Source: CAVPNY01 sp963706905
GTDB lineage: Bacteria; Chloroflexota; Anaerolineae; Anaerolineales; UBA4823
Assembly (NCBI GenBank): GCA_963706905.1
Contig: CAVPNY010000011.1
Coordinates: forward strand, 124,001 to 188,000
Length of the DNA: 64,000 nt
Reading direction: 5' to 3'
Shown: in pieces, positions 48,901 through 56,343 of the stretch
How the letters are laid out: each line of letters starts with the position of its first letter
Position numbering within the stretch: position 1 is the first letter of the stretch
Notes under the pieces: model-generated
The model's input: only the letters and a program-made list of their open reading frames with translations
What the model was told of the DNA's origin: nothing
Databases searched by the model: none
Made by a program: the position numbers and the translations under genes

Positions 48901-49383
48901 CACCGCTTTGAGAAAATCACGGCGCGGCAGGCTGCGCGCCATCACCGCGCGGATCGGGGCAATCACCAGCGGCGCGGTTGCTGGCTGCACCGAGCCGGGG
49001 ATATGGTGAGTGGCAAAGGTTGTTAATACCACCAGCCGGTCGCGGCGGGTGGTATCGCCCCAGGCGGCCTCCTCGTAGAACAGCGGATTTGGCTCCGGAA
49101 AGAACAGACGCGACGCCTCCGGAGCCAGCAAGGCAAGCTCATCTGCCAGGGTCAGGGCGCGGTCAGTGCGGTCGGTAAGAAGCAGGATGGGGACTGACAG
49201 CTCAGCAGATAGCGCCGCGACCACCGGTAACCGCGCAGACCGGCGCAAGCCCAGGCTGCGCACACGGGGAAAGGCATCGGCTCCCCGTTCCGGTTGGGTG
49301 GTGGATAGCAGTTCAGCGCGCAAGGTGCTAGCCAGATCTTGGCTGCTATATTGAATGGGTTTTAGGATTTTCTCAAGACTCAT
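45925..49383 (-). CDS. mfd: Transcription-repair coupling factor Mfd
   Basis: A 1,152-residue ATP-driven translocase that removes RNA polymerase stalled at lesions and recruits UvrA. The usual order is present: UvrB-homology region (residues 1-330), RNA-polymerase-interacting CarD-like domain (VGDWVVHVDHGIGRFLGL... LFVPVHQADRLTRYVG), and translocase motifs DRLICGDVGYGKTEVALRAA (Walker A), LLIIDEEQRFGV (DEEQ box), LTATPIPRTLYMAL, STSIIESGLDIPNANTLI and QLYQLRGRVGRGAQRAYAYF. A C-terminal TRCF domain follows (LYRRIADSHSIAEVDALFDE). Length matches the family. It sits 57 bases downstream of pth, likely in one transcript. Confidence 0.97.
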   Translation of the reverse strand: MSLEKILKPIQYSSQDLASTLRAELLSTTQPERGADAFPRVRSLGLRRSARLPVVAALSAELSVPILLLTDRTDRALTLADELALLAPEASRLFFPEPNPLFYEEAAWGDTTRRDRLVVLTTFATHHIPGSVQPATAPLVIAPIRAVMARSLPRRDFLKAVRILKPKQNLSPEALARSLVGMGYESHTTVIAPGIFARRGGIFDLWPPAEPGPVRLDFFGDEIDSLRRFDPASQRSLQPLTEALISPAREFLIKLDVTTATGANDVFQIETRDEAGGSFTYSEFHIPLLHPSPANLLDYLPRQTLVLVDNWEDLQNAALEVEEQSVGLRADLVEEGQLREDFPIPYLTWTEIEDALSDHSLIELGPSSAPQNSYLAQRFSSETRFGGRLKPLLDHLADRTATGDELVVVSRQAARLNELWSELAANQAPTFIEGSLTEGWIFTPPSGPVLHLLTDGEIFGWRRPEPRQRARASAEAPETAYADLQVGDWVVHVDHGIGRFLGLVNRSVESVEREYLAVEYAEGDQLFVPVHQADRLTRYVGPDSRAPVPSRLGGIEWRNTKTRVKEAVEEVAEDLLNLYAQRQVVAGNTFSPDTPWQQELEASFPYVETDDQLRVLSEVKADMERPRPMDRLICGDVGYGKTEVALRAAFKAVMDGRQVALLVPTTVLAQQHFNTFRERLAAFPVEVEMLSRFRTPQQQRDILLRLAVGAVDIIIGTHRLIQDDIVFENLGLLIIDEEQRFGVTHKEFLKKMRTEVDVLTLTATPIPRTLYMALTGVRDISTINTPPEERLPVITHVGPYSPRLVRQAILRELERGGQVFFVHNRVQTIGAMRVHLEKLVPEARIAVAHGQMDESQLSIRMEQFTAGEVDILLSTSIIESGLDIPNANTLIVDRADAFGLSQLYQLRGRVGRGAQRAYAYFFKHPRKNPTLEGRQRLETIAENTQLGAGFSIAMRDLEIRGTGDILGTRQHGHIAAVGFHLYTHLLSETVARLRQEQGAPTATALTAFDLTRPLVSVDLPLNVNLPPDYIADKNMRLRLYRRIADSHSIAEVDALFDEFTDRFGVPPEAVRNLLYQMKVKLYAEQGNISSVSVESDQIVLRFRDGAPPADLPLLNSQMRIGKTGLWMPYHSLPNWRQTLIEVLQALSLRQLI

Positions 49384-49439
49384 TGATGGCTTTCCTGAGT
49401 TGATTACACCAAGACGCTAAGAATATAAGGGCAATATAT

Positions 49440-50093
49440 TTACTGGTCTGCATCGACCACGGCGTTGTAGCGATTTATGGCTGTGACCAGGTCCTCAGTG
49501 ACAAAAGTAAGGATGGCATCAACGGCACGTTCCAGGGTCAAGCTGAGTAGATCCTGATCGCCGGGGTGAAATTCCTGCAGGACATAGCTGGCGGCGTCCA
49601 TGCGACCAGGAGGCCGTCCGATTCCGAGGCGCAGGCGGGGAAACTCTTGGCTGCCCAGGCGTTCAATGATCGACTGCATGCCTTTTTGACCGGCCGAGCC
49701 GCCGCTGGGGCGCAGGCGCAACGTTCCCAGAGGCAGGTCGACATCATCGTAAGCGACCAGCATGTTTTCTTGCGGGACCTTATAAAAGCGCGCCAGGGAG
49801 CTGACTGCCTGTCCCGACAGATTCATGTAAGTTTGAGGCTTAACCAGCACCAGGCGGTTGGATTGGTAGGTAGCTTTGGCCACAAGGGCGCGCGACTCCA
49901 CCCGTGTGAAAGACACATCCAGGCGATCCGCAAGGTGGTCCAGGCACATAAAACCGATATTATGCCGGGTGAGGCGATATTCCCGTCCTGGGTTGCCCAA
50001 TCCGACAATCAGAAAGACCGGTGTGCCGGGAGAGAGCACCTGATCGGTCTCTCTTCCAGAATGAATGAAAACCTGGCGCAGGCGGTCAATCAT
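49440..50093 (-). CDS. pth: Peptidyl-tRNA hydrolase
   Basis: Releases peptides from prematurely dropped peptidyl-tRNA, cytosolic. Motifs: FLIVGLGNPGREY (Asn34), LTRHNIGF (catalytic His44), KPQTYMNLSGQAV, VAYDDVDLPLG (Asp) and GGSAGQKGMQSII, where many Pth have HN instead of QK. At 217 residues it is about 25 longer at the N-terminus than usual. ATG at 50093 overlaps the stop of the upstream gene by four bases (ATGA), which supports it through translational coupling; a GTG at codon 19 would give the conventional length. Confidence 0.95.
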   Translation of the reverse strand: MIDRLRQVFIHSGRETDQVLSPGTPVFLIVGLGNPGREYRLTRHNIGFMCLDHLADRLDVSFTRVESRALVAKATYQSNRLVLVKPQTYMNLSGQAVSSLARFYKVPQENMLVAYDDVDLPLGTLRLRPSGGSAGQKGMQSIIERLGSQEFPRLRLGIGRPPGRMDAASYVLQEFHPGDQDLLSLTLERAVDAILTFVTEDLVTAINRYNAVVDADQ

Positions 50094-50752
50094 CGGTCTC
50101 TCCTCCGATGCAGCAAGGCGCGCAATCCCAGGTAGACTCCGCCGACAGCAAAAGCCAGTCCGACAATCAGGACACCCTTCCCCATACTGGTGGTGATCTC
50201 ATTTCCGCTGATGATGGCTGCATTGGTGGGCAAGGGGGTAGGGGTCACGGGAGGCGCGGTCGGGGTCATAGTCGTTGTGGATGTAGATGTTGGGACGGGG
50301 GTGTCGCCAGGCTGGGCAGTGGCGGTGGGGGCGGGGGTATCGGTTTCAATGGGGGAATAGTTGCGTATGCGCAGCCCGGGGATCAGGATTTCAATCGGTT
50401 CGCGCCCGCCATCCCGATATATCACCACACGCAGTTCGTACACTCCGTCAGTCAGGGTAGTGGTGTCCCAATCGGTGAGCAGGCCTTCATCGACCGGATC
50501 ATCAAAAGTTTTGATCAAGAACCAGGTCTGTCGTGGGTCGTCCTGGTAAGTAAAGCTCATCTCAGCGCTCTGGAAGCCGGGCAGTCGGGTGCGTCCACTG
50601 ATCGGCACACTGCCTTGCAGGGCTTGCCCAGCGAGGGGCGCGTCTAGATAGACACGCGGACCTTCCGCGGTGGGGGTGCTCTCCTGGGCCTGGGTGCGCA
50701 GGGTTGGGATAGACAGCACCAGGATCATGAACAAGGAAATTACCTGAACCAT
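50090..50752 (-). CDS. Exported membrane-anchored protein with Thr/Pro stalk
   Basis: A 220-residue protein of unknown function. Signal peptide (VISLFMILVLSIPTLRTQAQ), an extracellular beta-rich domain of about 100 residues (VYLDAPLAGQALQGSVPISG, TWFLIKTFDDPVDEGLL, DGVYELRVVIYRDGG) that looks Ig-like, a Thr/Pro stalk of some 45 residues, and a C-terminal membrane span (GVLIVGLAFAVGGVYLGL) with basic stop-transfer residues. It thus displays its domain outside the cell. Overlapping pth by four bases it leads a pth-mfd transcript, an odd pairing of surface and housekeeping genes. Confidence 0.75.
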   Translation of the reverse strand: MVQVISLFMILVLSIPTLRTQAQESTPTAEGPRVYLDAPLAGQALQGSVPISGRTRLPGFQSAEMSFTYQDDPRQTWFLIKTFDDPVDEGLLTDWDTTTLTDGVYELRVVIYRDGGREPIEILIPGLRIRNYSPIETDTPAPTATAQPGDTPVPTSTSTTTMTPTAPPVTPTPLPTNAAIISGNEITTSMGKGVLIVGLAFAVGGVYLGLRALLHRRRDR

Positions 50753-51105
50753 GGCAATCTCTTATTTTAATATAGGGGGTTTGTTTTGGTCAACCTGCGG
50801 AAGTTTTTTGATCCACATAGGGCCTGAAACGAGGAAACAGCCTTAGAAGAGCAAAGAAATAGGGATCACTTCCTTGTACGATACTGTCCACCTGGCTAAA
50901 TGTTGCGAAACTGTTAGGAAATCCCTGATCCATACTATTGTATAATTTATTTGGGAAGAAAGGCACAATGCGCCAGGGCTGTTTTTTTCTTTTCGCTGGA
51001 GCGAACATGGGTGGGAATGATTACTTTAAAAAAGTGATCTAGGAAATTATTAATCCAAATGTATCCAATCCAAAATTTCTTCGTTGCAGACCAGGAGGTC
51101 TTGCC
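50753..51105. other. 353-base divergent intergenic region
   Basis: Separates the leftward Thr/Pro-anchored gene from the rightward repeat protein. A perfect TATAAT lies at 50941-50946 on plus but no good -35 is at 16-18 bases. An imperfect inverted repeat, ACTT then AAGT, lies near 51023-51036. AGGAGG at about 51091 is a strong ribosome site for the ATG at 51106. No RNA gene was recognised. Confidence 0.5.
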
Positions 51106-53481
51106 ATGAAACAACGTAATTTGCTGATGACATCTGTCTTGATCGTTGTTCTGATCTTGTCCTCGGTTCTTGGGACAACTCCTGCATTGGCACAACCTTC
51201 GCCCCCAACCTTGATCTCGCCCGCCGATGGAGGCACGGCAATCTTACCTACTTTTCAATGGGGAGAAGTCACCGAGGCGGAAAAATACGAAATCCAGGTA
51301 GCCAGCGATAGCGCCTTCACAAATGAGCTTTGGCTGCAAGAAACGGAAGATGAAACCATCACCCCGATCAACACACTGCCAAACGGTCCACTCTATTGGC
51401 GGGTGCGCTCGCTGGATGCCGGTGGTGCGGGCGACTGGAGCGCTGCGTGGACCTTCACTAAGAAAATCCCCGCCCCTGGCCTGAGCTCGCCAGTGGACGG
51501 TGGTACATTCACCACGCCGACTTTTAAGTGGAATGCTGCCAATGGCGCAACCTATTACCAGATCCAGGTGGCGACAAATGACACCTTTACCCCATTGCTT
51601 TGGGAGCAAACCTCGTATGATCTAAGTCTCACGCCGATCAGTCCTCTTCCAAATGGGCTATTGTACTGGCGGGTTAGAGGAGCCGATGCCGACGGACGCA
51701 AGGGGAATTTCAGCCCGAAGCGAAGTGTGACGAAATATATCCCGGCGCCTAATCTGGTCAGCCCGCTGGATGGAGCCAGCTTTGTTGTGACACCTACTCT
51801 AAAATGGGAGAAGGCGATTGATGCCACCTACTATCATATTGAGGTGGCGGATAATGATACTTTCACCCCGCTCTTATGGGAAGAAGATACCTACAATCTC
51901 TCGCTCACCCCGATCAGCACCCTACCAAATGGACTGTTCTACTGGCGCGTGACCGGCGTGGACGCCGATGGCAACCTGGGAGATATCAGCGCGGTATGGA
52001 GTTTCACAAAGCACATCCCAAAGCCGACCCTCTCCAGTCCGGTTGCTGGAGCGACCAATGTCCGGCTGCCAACCTTTAAATGGAAAGCAGTGAGCGGCGC
52101 GTCATATTATCATATCCAGGTTGCGACAGATAATGCCTTCACCGACATTGTGTGGGAAGCAGATGCCTATAATTTGAACATTACGCCAATCGTTCTGCTC
52201 CCGACAGGAGTACTTTATTGGCGGGTGTCTGGCGTGGACACAGACGGCAATCCCGGGACAAATAGCGCAACCCGCAGCTTTACATCGGCTGCTCCCCCAA
52301 ACTGTACCAATACATCGTTAAATCTAACGACTCCAGCCAATGGCTCAACCCTGACAGGTGATCCAAACCTAAAGTGGGCATGCCGGCAGGATGCCACGCG
52401 CTACCGGGTGTTGATTTATAAGAGTGGCTCGCTATACAGCTCTCTCTACACCGAATATACTGCGTACACTCCCTATAACTCCACTAGCTCCTCGACCGAT
52501 AAGCCAACCTTACCGAATGGGTCGTACACCTGGAAGGTGGAAGCTTACCAGGGGAGTACAAAGATCGATACTAGCTCGTCGTGGTCGTTTACAAAATCGG
52601 CTACCTTTAGCCTGCTTGGGCCAGCAAATACGTCCACGCAAGTCAATGACCCGCTCTTTAGTTGGGGATCGCTGCGAGGGGCATCGCGCTATAAAGTATT
52701 GATTTACCAGGATAGTACGCTTTACGACTATCTCTATATTGATTACCCATCCTATACACCCTATAACTCAGGCGCCTCCTCAACGGATAAATACACGCTA
52801 CCGAACGACACCTACACATGGAAGGTAGAAGCATATCAGGGTTCCACCTTGCTCGTAACCAGCGCATCCTGGAGTTTCACCAAGGCCGCCAGCCTGAACT
52901 TGACCAGCCCGGCAGATGGGACTGTCCATACCGTTGATCCGACCCTCACATGGGGCGCGGTACGCGGCGCAGCGCGTTACCGAGTGCTCATCTACAAAGA
53001 TAGCAGCGTTTACGCTTCTGTTTATACCAATTACGCCAGCTATGTTCTGTATAACGATCCAGGTTCATCAATCGATAAGGAGACTTTACCCGATAATGAA
53101 TACACCTGGAAGATCGAAGCTTACGCCCCTGATAACAAATTGATCACCACCAGCGCGGCCAGGACCTTCACCAAGGCGGCAGTGTTGACCTTGCTCAGCC
53201 CGGCAGACGGTGCTACTCTGCTGGATGATCCAACGTTGGAATGGGCAAAGATGACTGGTGCTCACCACTACAAGGTGTTGATCTATCAGGATGGCGTTCT
53301 CTATTCATATGTCAATACGGACTACACCGTCTACACACCTTACAATGATTCGGCTTCATCGACTGACGAACAAAGCCTGGATAACGGTTCTTACACCTGG
53401 AAAATTGAGGTGTATGGAACGGGAACAACCCTTTTAACCACCAGCCCGATCTGGTCGTTTACCGTTGATGACAGTCCATAA
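51106..53481 (+). CDS. Secreted protein with 4 + 4 fibronectin/Ig-like repeats
   Basis: A 791-residue exported protein, probably structural or adhesive. Signal peptide (MTSVLIVVLILSSVLGTTPA) then four repeats of about 90 residues of type A (LISPADGGTAILPTFQW; YYQIQVATNDTFTPLLWE; NGLLYWRVRGADADG), followed by four of type B (RVLIYKSGSLYSSLY; SYTWKVEAYQGST; SWSFTK). Both types share the beginning P-x-G-x-x-x-x-x-P-x-x-x-W and the ending W-S-F-T-K, so B appears derived from A. No enzyme domain, C-terminal anchor or LPxTG signal is seen. AGGAGG is nine bases before ATG. A hairpin terminator follows. Confidence 0.85.
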   Translation: MKQRNLLMTSVLIVVLILSSVLGTTPALAQPSPPTLISPADGGTAILPTFQWGEVTEAEKYEIQVASDSAFTNELWLQETEDETITPINTLPNGPLYWRVRSLDAGGAGDWSAAWTFTKKIPAPGLSSPVDGGTFTTPTFKWNAANGATYYQIQVATNDTFTPLLWEQTSYDLSLTPISPLPNGLLYWRVRGADADGRKGNFSPKRSVTKYIPAPNLVSPLDGASFVVTPTLKWEKAIDATYYHIEVADNDTFTPLLWEEDTYNLSLTPISTLPNGLFYWRVTGVDADGNLGDISAVWSFTKHIPKPTLSSPVAGATNVRLPTFKWKAVSGASYYHIQVATDNAFTDIVWEADAYNLNITPIVLLPTGVLYWRVSGVDTDGNPGTNSATRSFTSAAPPNCTNTSLNLTTPANGSTLTGDPNLKWACRQDATRYRVLIYKSGSLYSSLYTEYTAYTPYNSTSSSTDKPTLPNGSYTWKVEAYQGSTKIDTSSSWSFTKSATFSLLGPANTSTQVNDPLFSWGSLRGASRYKVLIYQDSTLYDYLYIDYPSYTPYNSGASSTDKYTLPNDTYTWKVEAYQGSTLLVTSASWSFTKAASLNLTSPADGTVHTVDPTLTWGAVRGAARYRVLIYKDSSVYASVYTNYASYVLYNDPGSSIDKETLPDNEYTWKIEAYAPDNKLITTSAARTFTKAAVLTLLSPADGATLLDDPTLEWAKMTGAHHYKVLIYQDGVLYSYVNTDYTVYTPYNDSASSTDEQSLDNGSYTWKIEVYGTGTTLLTTSPIWSFTVDDSP

Positions 53482-53594
53482 TCAGGTGTATTCTTATAGA
53501 AAAATAAGCTTTACTTGCAATCTCTAATTACTGTACAATTTGATGCAGCGAGCTAAACTCCTGAATCTACAGTCATGAATAGGGTTCTATAACT

Positions 53595-53631
53595 GGTCAG
53601 GCTAGTGGAGAGATTATCCTCTAGTCTGACC
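53595..53631 (+). terminator. Hairpin after the repeat protein gene
   Basis: A 15-base arm from 53595 and its partner ending at 53631 pair with one G-U and one T-T mismatch (GGTCAG and CTGACC at the ends). It lies 114 bases after the stop. The tail is only mildly T-rich. Confidence 0.5.
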
Positions 53632-53689
53632 GATTTCATCCTAGAGATGAACCAGAGTAGTTTTATAGTAGACTTGGTAATTGAATAAT

Positions 53690-54436
53690 ATGGACCACAT
53701 GGCTCCCCTGCTCATTCATGCCCATTATGCGCTGGATAGTGAAGATTTGCCTTTCTGGTTGAACATAGCGCAACTTACCGGTGATCCGATCCTGGAATTG
53801 GGTTGCGGGACGGGACGAGTGTTGCTCTGGCTGGCGCAAGCTGGTTACACGCTGGTTGGACTGGACCATGACCGGGCGATGCTGGTTTTCTTGCAGGGGA
53901 AGCTCTCGGTGGCGATAAATGATTGTATCCAGCTGGTGCAGGCGGATCTGGCTGCCTTTCATTTTGGCTGTCGCTTCCCACTGATTTTACTGCCTTGCAA
54001 CACGCTCAGTACTATTACGGGGGCGGCACGGGAGAGTCTGTTTGCATGTGTGGCGGAGCATTTATTTCCGGGTGGGATGTTCGCAGCCAGCATCCCTAAC
54101 CCTCTGTGGCTGGCGAGTTTACCGGCGCAAGGGGATGAAGAAGTAGAGGAGACCCTGATCCATCCGGAAAGCGGCAATCCGCTGCAGGTGAGTAGTTCCT
54201 GGGAGCGTCTGGCCGGGTTGTTCCGGTTGCGTTGGCATTATGATCACTTGCTGCCGGATGGGCAGGTGGAGCGCATGACGATGGAGACGATCCACGACCT
54301 GGCACCGCTGGAGCATTACCGGGCTTGGCTGGAGGACGCTGGACTGGCTCTTGATGCGGTATATGGTGATTTTGACCGGTCAGCATATTCAGCCGAGTCG
54401 CCTAATTTAATACTGTTGGTCAGGAGACCTGGGTGA
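53690..54436 (+). CDS. Class I SAM-dependent methyltransferase
   Basis: A 248-residue methyltransferase with ILELGCGTGRVLLWLAQAGY (motif I), VGLDHDRAMLVFLQ (acidic ribose contact), FPLILLPCNTLSTI and FPGGMFAASIPNP. LLPDGQVERMTMETIHDLAP and the C-terminal strand pair match the Methyltransf_25-type proteins. ATG at 53690 is used; TTG at 53681 is possible, and neither has a strong ribosome site. It stands alone before hsp20 and is not clearly in an operon. Substrate unknown. Confidence 0.82.
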   Translation: MDHMAPLLIHAHYALDSEDLPFWLNIAQLTGDPILELGCGTGRVLLWLAQAGYTLVGLDHDRAMLVFLQGKLSVAINDCIQLVQADLAAFHFGCRFPLILLPCNTLSTITGAARESLFACVAEHLFPGGMFAASIPNPLWLASLPAQGDEEVEETLIHPESGNPLQVSSSWERLAGLFRLRWHYDHLLPDGQVERMTMETIHDLAPLEHYRAWLEDAGLALDAVYGDFDRSAYSAESPNLILLVRRPG

Positions 54437-54453
54437 TACCAGATATTTAACGT

Positions 54454-54515
54454 GAAGAACGAAGGACTTTCTAGAAAAGTTCTTATATAACGCATATATT
54501 GTGTTTTCGTTCTTC
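54454..54515. promoter_or_regulatory. Inverted repeat upstream of hsp20
   Basis: GAAGAACGAA (54454-54463) and its exact complement TTCGTTCTTC (54506-54515) flank 42 AT-rich bases that include ACTTTCTAGAAAAGT, itself nearly palindromic. It lies 65-125 bases before the hsp20 start. It may be a repressor operator or a folded leader. It does not match CIRCE. Confidence 0.45.
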
Positions 54516-54580
54516 TGATATTCGGACGATAAAATACTCCTTGTAAATCCAAGAAATCAAAATTATCCAAGGAGTAAAAA

Positions 54581-55012
54581 ATGATGACCCTGTATGTTTC
54601 CCCTTACCGTCGAGTTGCCCGCATGCGAGAAGCTATGGATCGAATGATGGAAGAGAATTTTCCTGCAGCGGAAGTAAATGAGCGTGAGATGGTTTTAGCG
54701 GTGGATGTGAAGTCCGATGACGAGGCCTATTTGATCTCCGCCCTGGTGCCTGGCGTTGAAGCTGAGGAGATAAATGTTGAAATTTTGAACAACACGGTGA
54801 CGATCCGCGGCGAGTTCAAAGCCGAGCAGAGCGAAGATGATACATACCTACTGTGCGAGCTACCCTCTGGTCGCTTCAGCCGAGTAGTTACTCTGCCAGT
54901 GGCGCTTGACCCGACAAAGGCAGAGGCAAACCTCCGAAATGGACTTTTCACTCTGCGTGTGCCAAAAGCGGAAGCGCATCGCCCTAAGCTGATCAAGATC
55001 AACACGAACTAA
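54581..55012 (+). CDS. Small heat-shock protein (Hsp20/alpha-crystallin)
   Basis: ATP-independent holdase of 143 residues that binds unfolding proteins in the cytosol. The alpha-crystallin domain covers about 38-135: LAVDVKSDDEAYLISALVPG, EEINVEILNNTVTIRGEF, GRFSRVVTLPVALDP and the signature LRNGLFTLRVPKAE with the C-terminal tail carrying IKI in place of the I-x-I anchoring motif. The start follows AAGGAG; ATG at 54584 is equally placed. An inverted repeat upstream may control it and a perfect terminator follows. Confidence 0.93.
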   Translation: MMTLYVSPYRRVARMREAMDRMMEENFPAAEVNEREMVLAVDVKSDDEAYLISALVPGVEAEEINVEILNNTVTIRGEFKAEQSEDDTYLLCELPSGRFSRVVTLPVALDPTKAEANLRNGLFTLRVPKAEAHRPKLIKINTN

Positions 55013-55031
55013 ATTTGAGCGAATATAAACA

Positions 55032-55064
55032 AAAAAAGGGAAGGTTCAATGCCTTCCCTTTTTT
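55032..55064. terminator. Bidirectional intrinsic terminator
   Basis: AAAAAAGGGAAGG at 55032-55044 pairs with CCTTCCCTTTTTT at 55052-55064 around seven bases. Each strand has a T run after a GC core. It separates hsp20 from the convergent release-factor-like gene. Confidence 0.9.
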
Positions 55065-55117
55065 GGTTAAAGACAATCAGAGATCGCTGATAATCTCCAA
55101 TGTCTCGATAAGCGGTC

Positions 55118-56218
55118 TCAATAACGCAGCAAAGCGCCGATGTTACTGAAGTCGCTCAATTCAGCGATGCTGTGGAGCACTTCCACCTCGCCGCCGTCCT
55201 GCATCACCCGGCGGACAGCCATCTCAACTGCGTCGGGGATCTGCTCGAATGGCTTGTTGCAGAAGGGGCATTCCGCGATCTGCTCAGAGGTCAGGTAACC
55301 ACAGCCGGTGCAGCGGTAACCGGGGGCGCGGTATCCTTCCCGGATCAGCAGGGTTTGGACGCGCCCTGCGTGCATGGCATTGAGCGTGTCTTCCAGGTCG
55401 ATAACCCCACCGCGTCCTTTGGCGGCGCCGGTTACGACGGCGTCCATCAATTGGGCTTCACGCTCAATCTCAGCCTGCTGACCGATCTCCAGTGCACGAT
55501 TCATCACTTCAGCGTGGCTGGCGGTCATGCTCATCGGGAAGTTGCCAACCACCAGGCTCTGCCAGGCTTTGGGAAGGTAATTCTTGAATGGGACGACATT
55601 CTCGTCAGTTCCCCCGACCAGCACCCGGCGGACGTTGTTCTCCGCAAAAAAGCGGGCGGCGAAATCTGCAGCTTCCTTTAGATTGCGCTCAGTGACCTCT
55701 TCCATATAGTTGGTTTGCCCGGCGGTGCCGCCGCGTCTGCCTGGAGCAGCCGAGGCTCCACCGCGTTTGGTGTGGCGGACACTCTCGCCAACCCGGCCTT
55801 CTTTCTCACGGAGTTCACCAAGGTGAAAGTAGAATAGGCGGGCGCTCTGCTTGTCGACCAAGGCGACTCCATAACCGCCAAATGAATCAAGCAAGTCTGC
55901 CAAGGGTTTGACATGCGGGTGATCGCTGATGCGCAGCCGGTCTCTCAATGGAACAGCAAATGTGTAAGCTCTGAGAAAATCCTCAGGCTGGCAGGAGAAT
56001 ACAGCCACGCTGCGACCGGACCAGTCGAACTCGTGGCTGAAATAGCGCTCGACAGCAGCAGCATCGTCTTTGAGGTCGAGGTCCTTAAGCATGCTGCGCA
56101 GGCGCAGTCGGTAAAAGTCTGCGCTGCCTTGAGCTGGATCGGTGTTCAGGTAAACGCTCAGCACAGGATGCTGAGCCTTGTAGTTCAGCAACTCCCGCAG
56201 ATCACGTTCAGTAAACAT
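55118..56218 (-). CDS. Bacterial release-factor-like (baeRF/eRF1-fold) protein with zinc ribbon
   Basis: A 366-residue protein of the bacterial archaeo-eukaryotic release-factor group, thought to act at the ribosome in rescue, quality control or stress. N-terminal domain about 1-110; a middle eRF1-like domain with GVALVDKQSARLFYFHLG; a Gly/Arg-rich loop GRRGGTAGQTN (160-170) where eRF1 carries GGQ, followed by the expected helix YMEEVTERNLKEAADFAARF; VLVGGTDENVVPFKNYLP; and a C-terminal zinc ribbon with Cys303, 306, 317 and 320 (CTGCGY, CPFC). Ribosome site AGGAGAGG lies just before ATG. The loop suggests peptidyl- or aminoacyl-tRNA hydrolysis, which is inference. Confidence 0.8.
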   Translation of the reverse strand: MFTERDLRELLNYKAQHPVLSVYLNTDPAQGSADFYRLRLRSMLKDLDLKDDAAAVERYFSHEFDWSGRSVAVFSCQPEDFLRAYTFAVPLRDRLRISDHPHVKPLADLLDSFGGYGVALVDKQSARLFYFHLGELREKEGRVGESVRHTKRGGASAAPGRRGGTAGQTNYMEEVTERNLKEAADFAARFFAENNVRRVLVGGTDENVVPFKNYLPKAWQSLVVGNFPMSMTASHAEVMNRALEIGQQAEIEREAQLMDAVVTGAAKGRGGVIDLEDTLNAMHAGRVQTLLIREGYRAPGYRCTGCGYLTSEQIAECPFCNKPFEQIPDAVEMAVRRVMQDGGEVEVLHSIAELSDFSNIGALLRY

Positions 56219-56343
56219 AATCCTCTCCTTATTCGTTTTAGATGGTTGGGTTCCCGTCCTCGGCAGCGCAACCTGAGCTGAGTGTGACGAAGAGACGCTG
56301 CCGAGAGCGGTTCGTGGGGCTTACGAAATGAGTGAAATTTTTG

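Noticed and set aside
54454..54515. CIRCE element
   Set aside because: The arms are GAAGAACGAA, not TTAGCACTC, and the spacing is 42, not 9.
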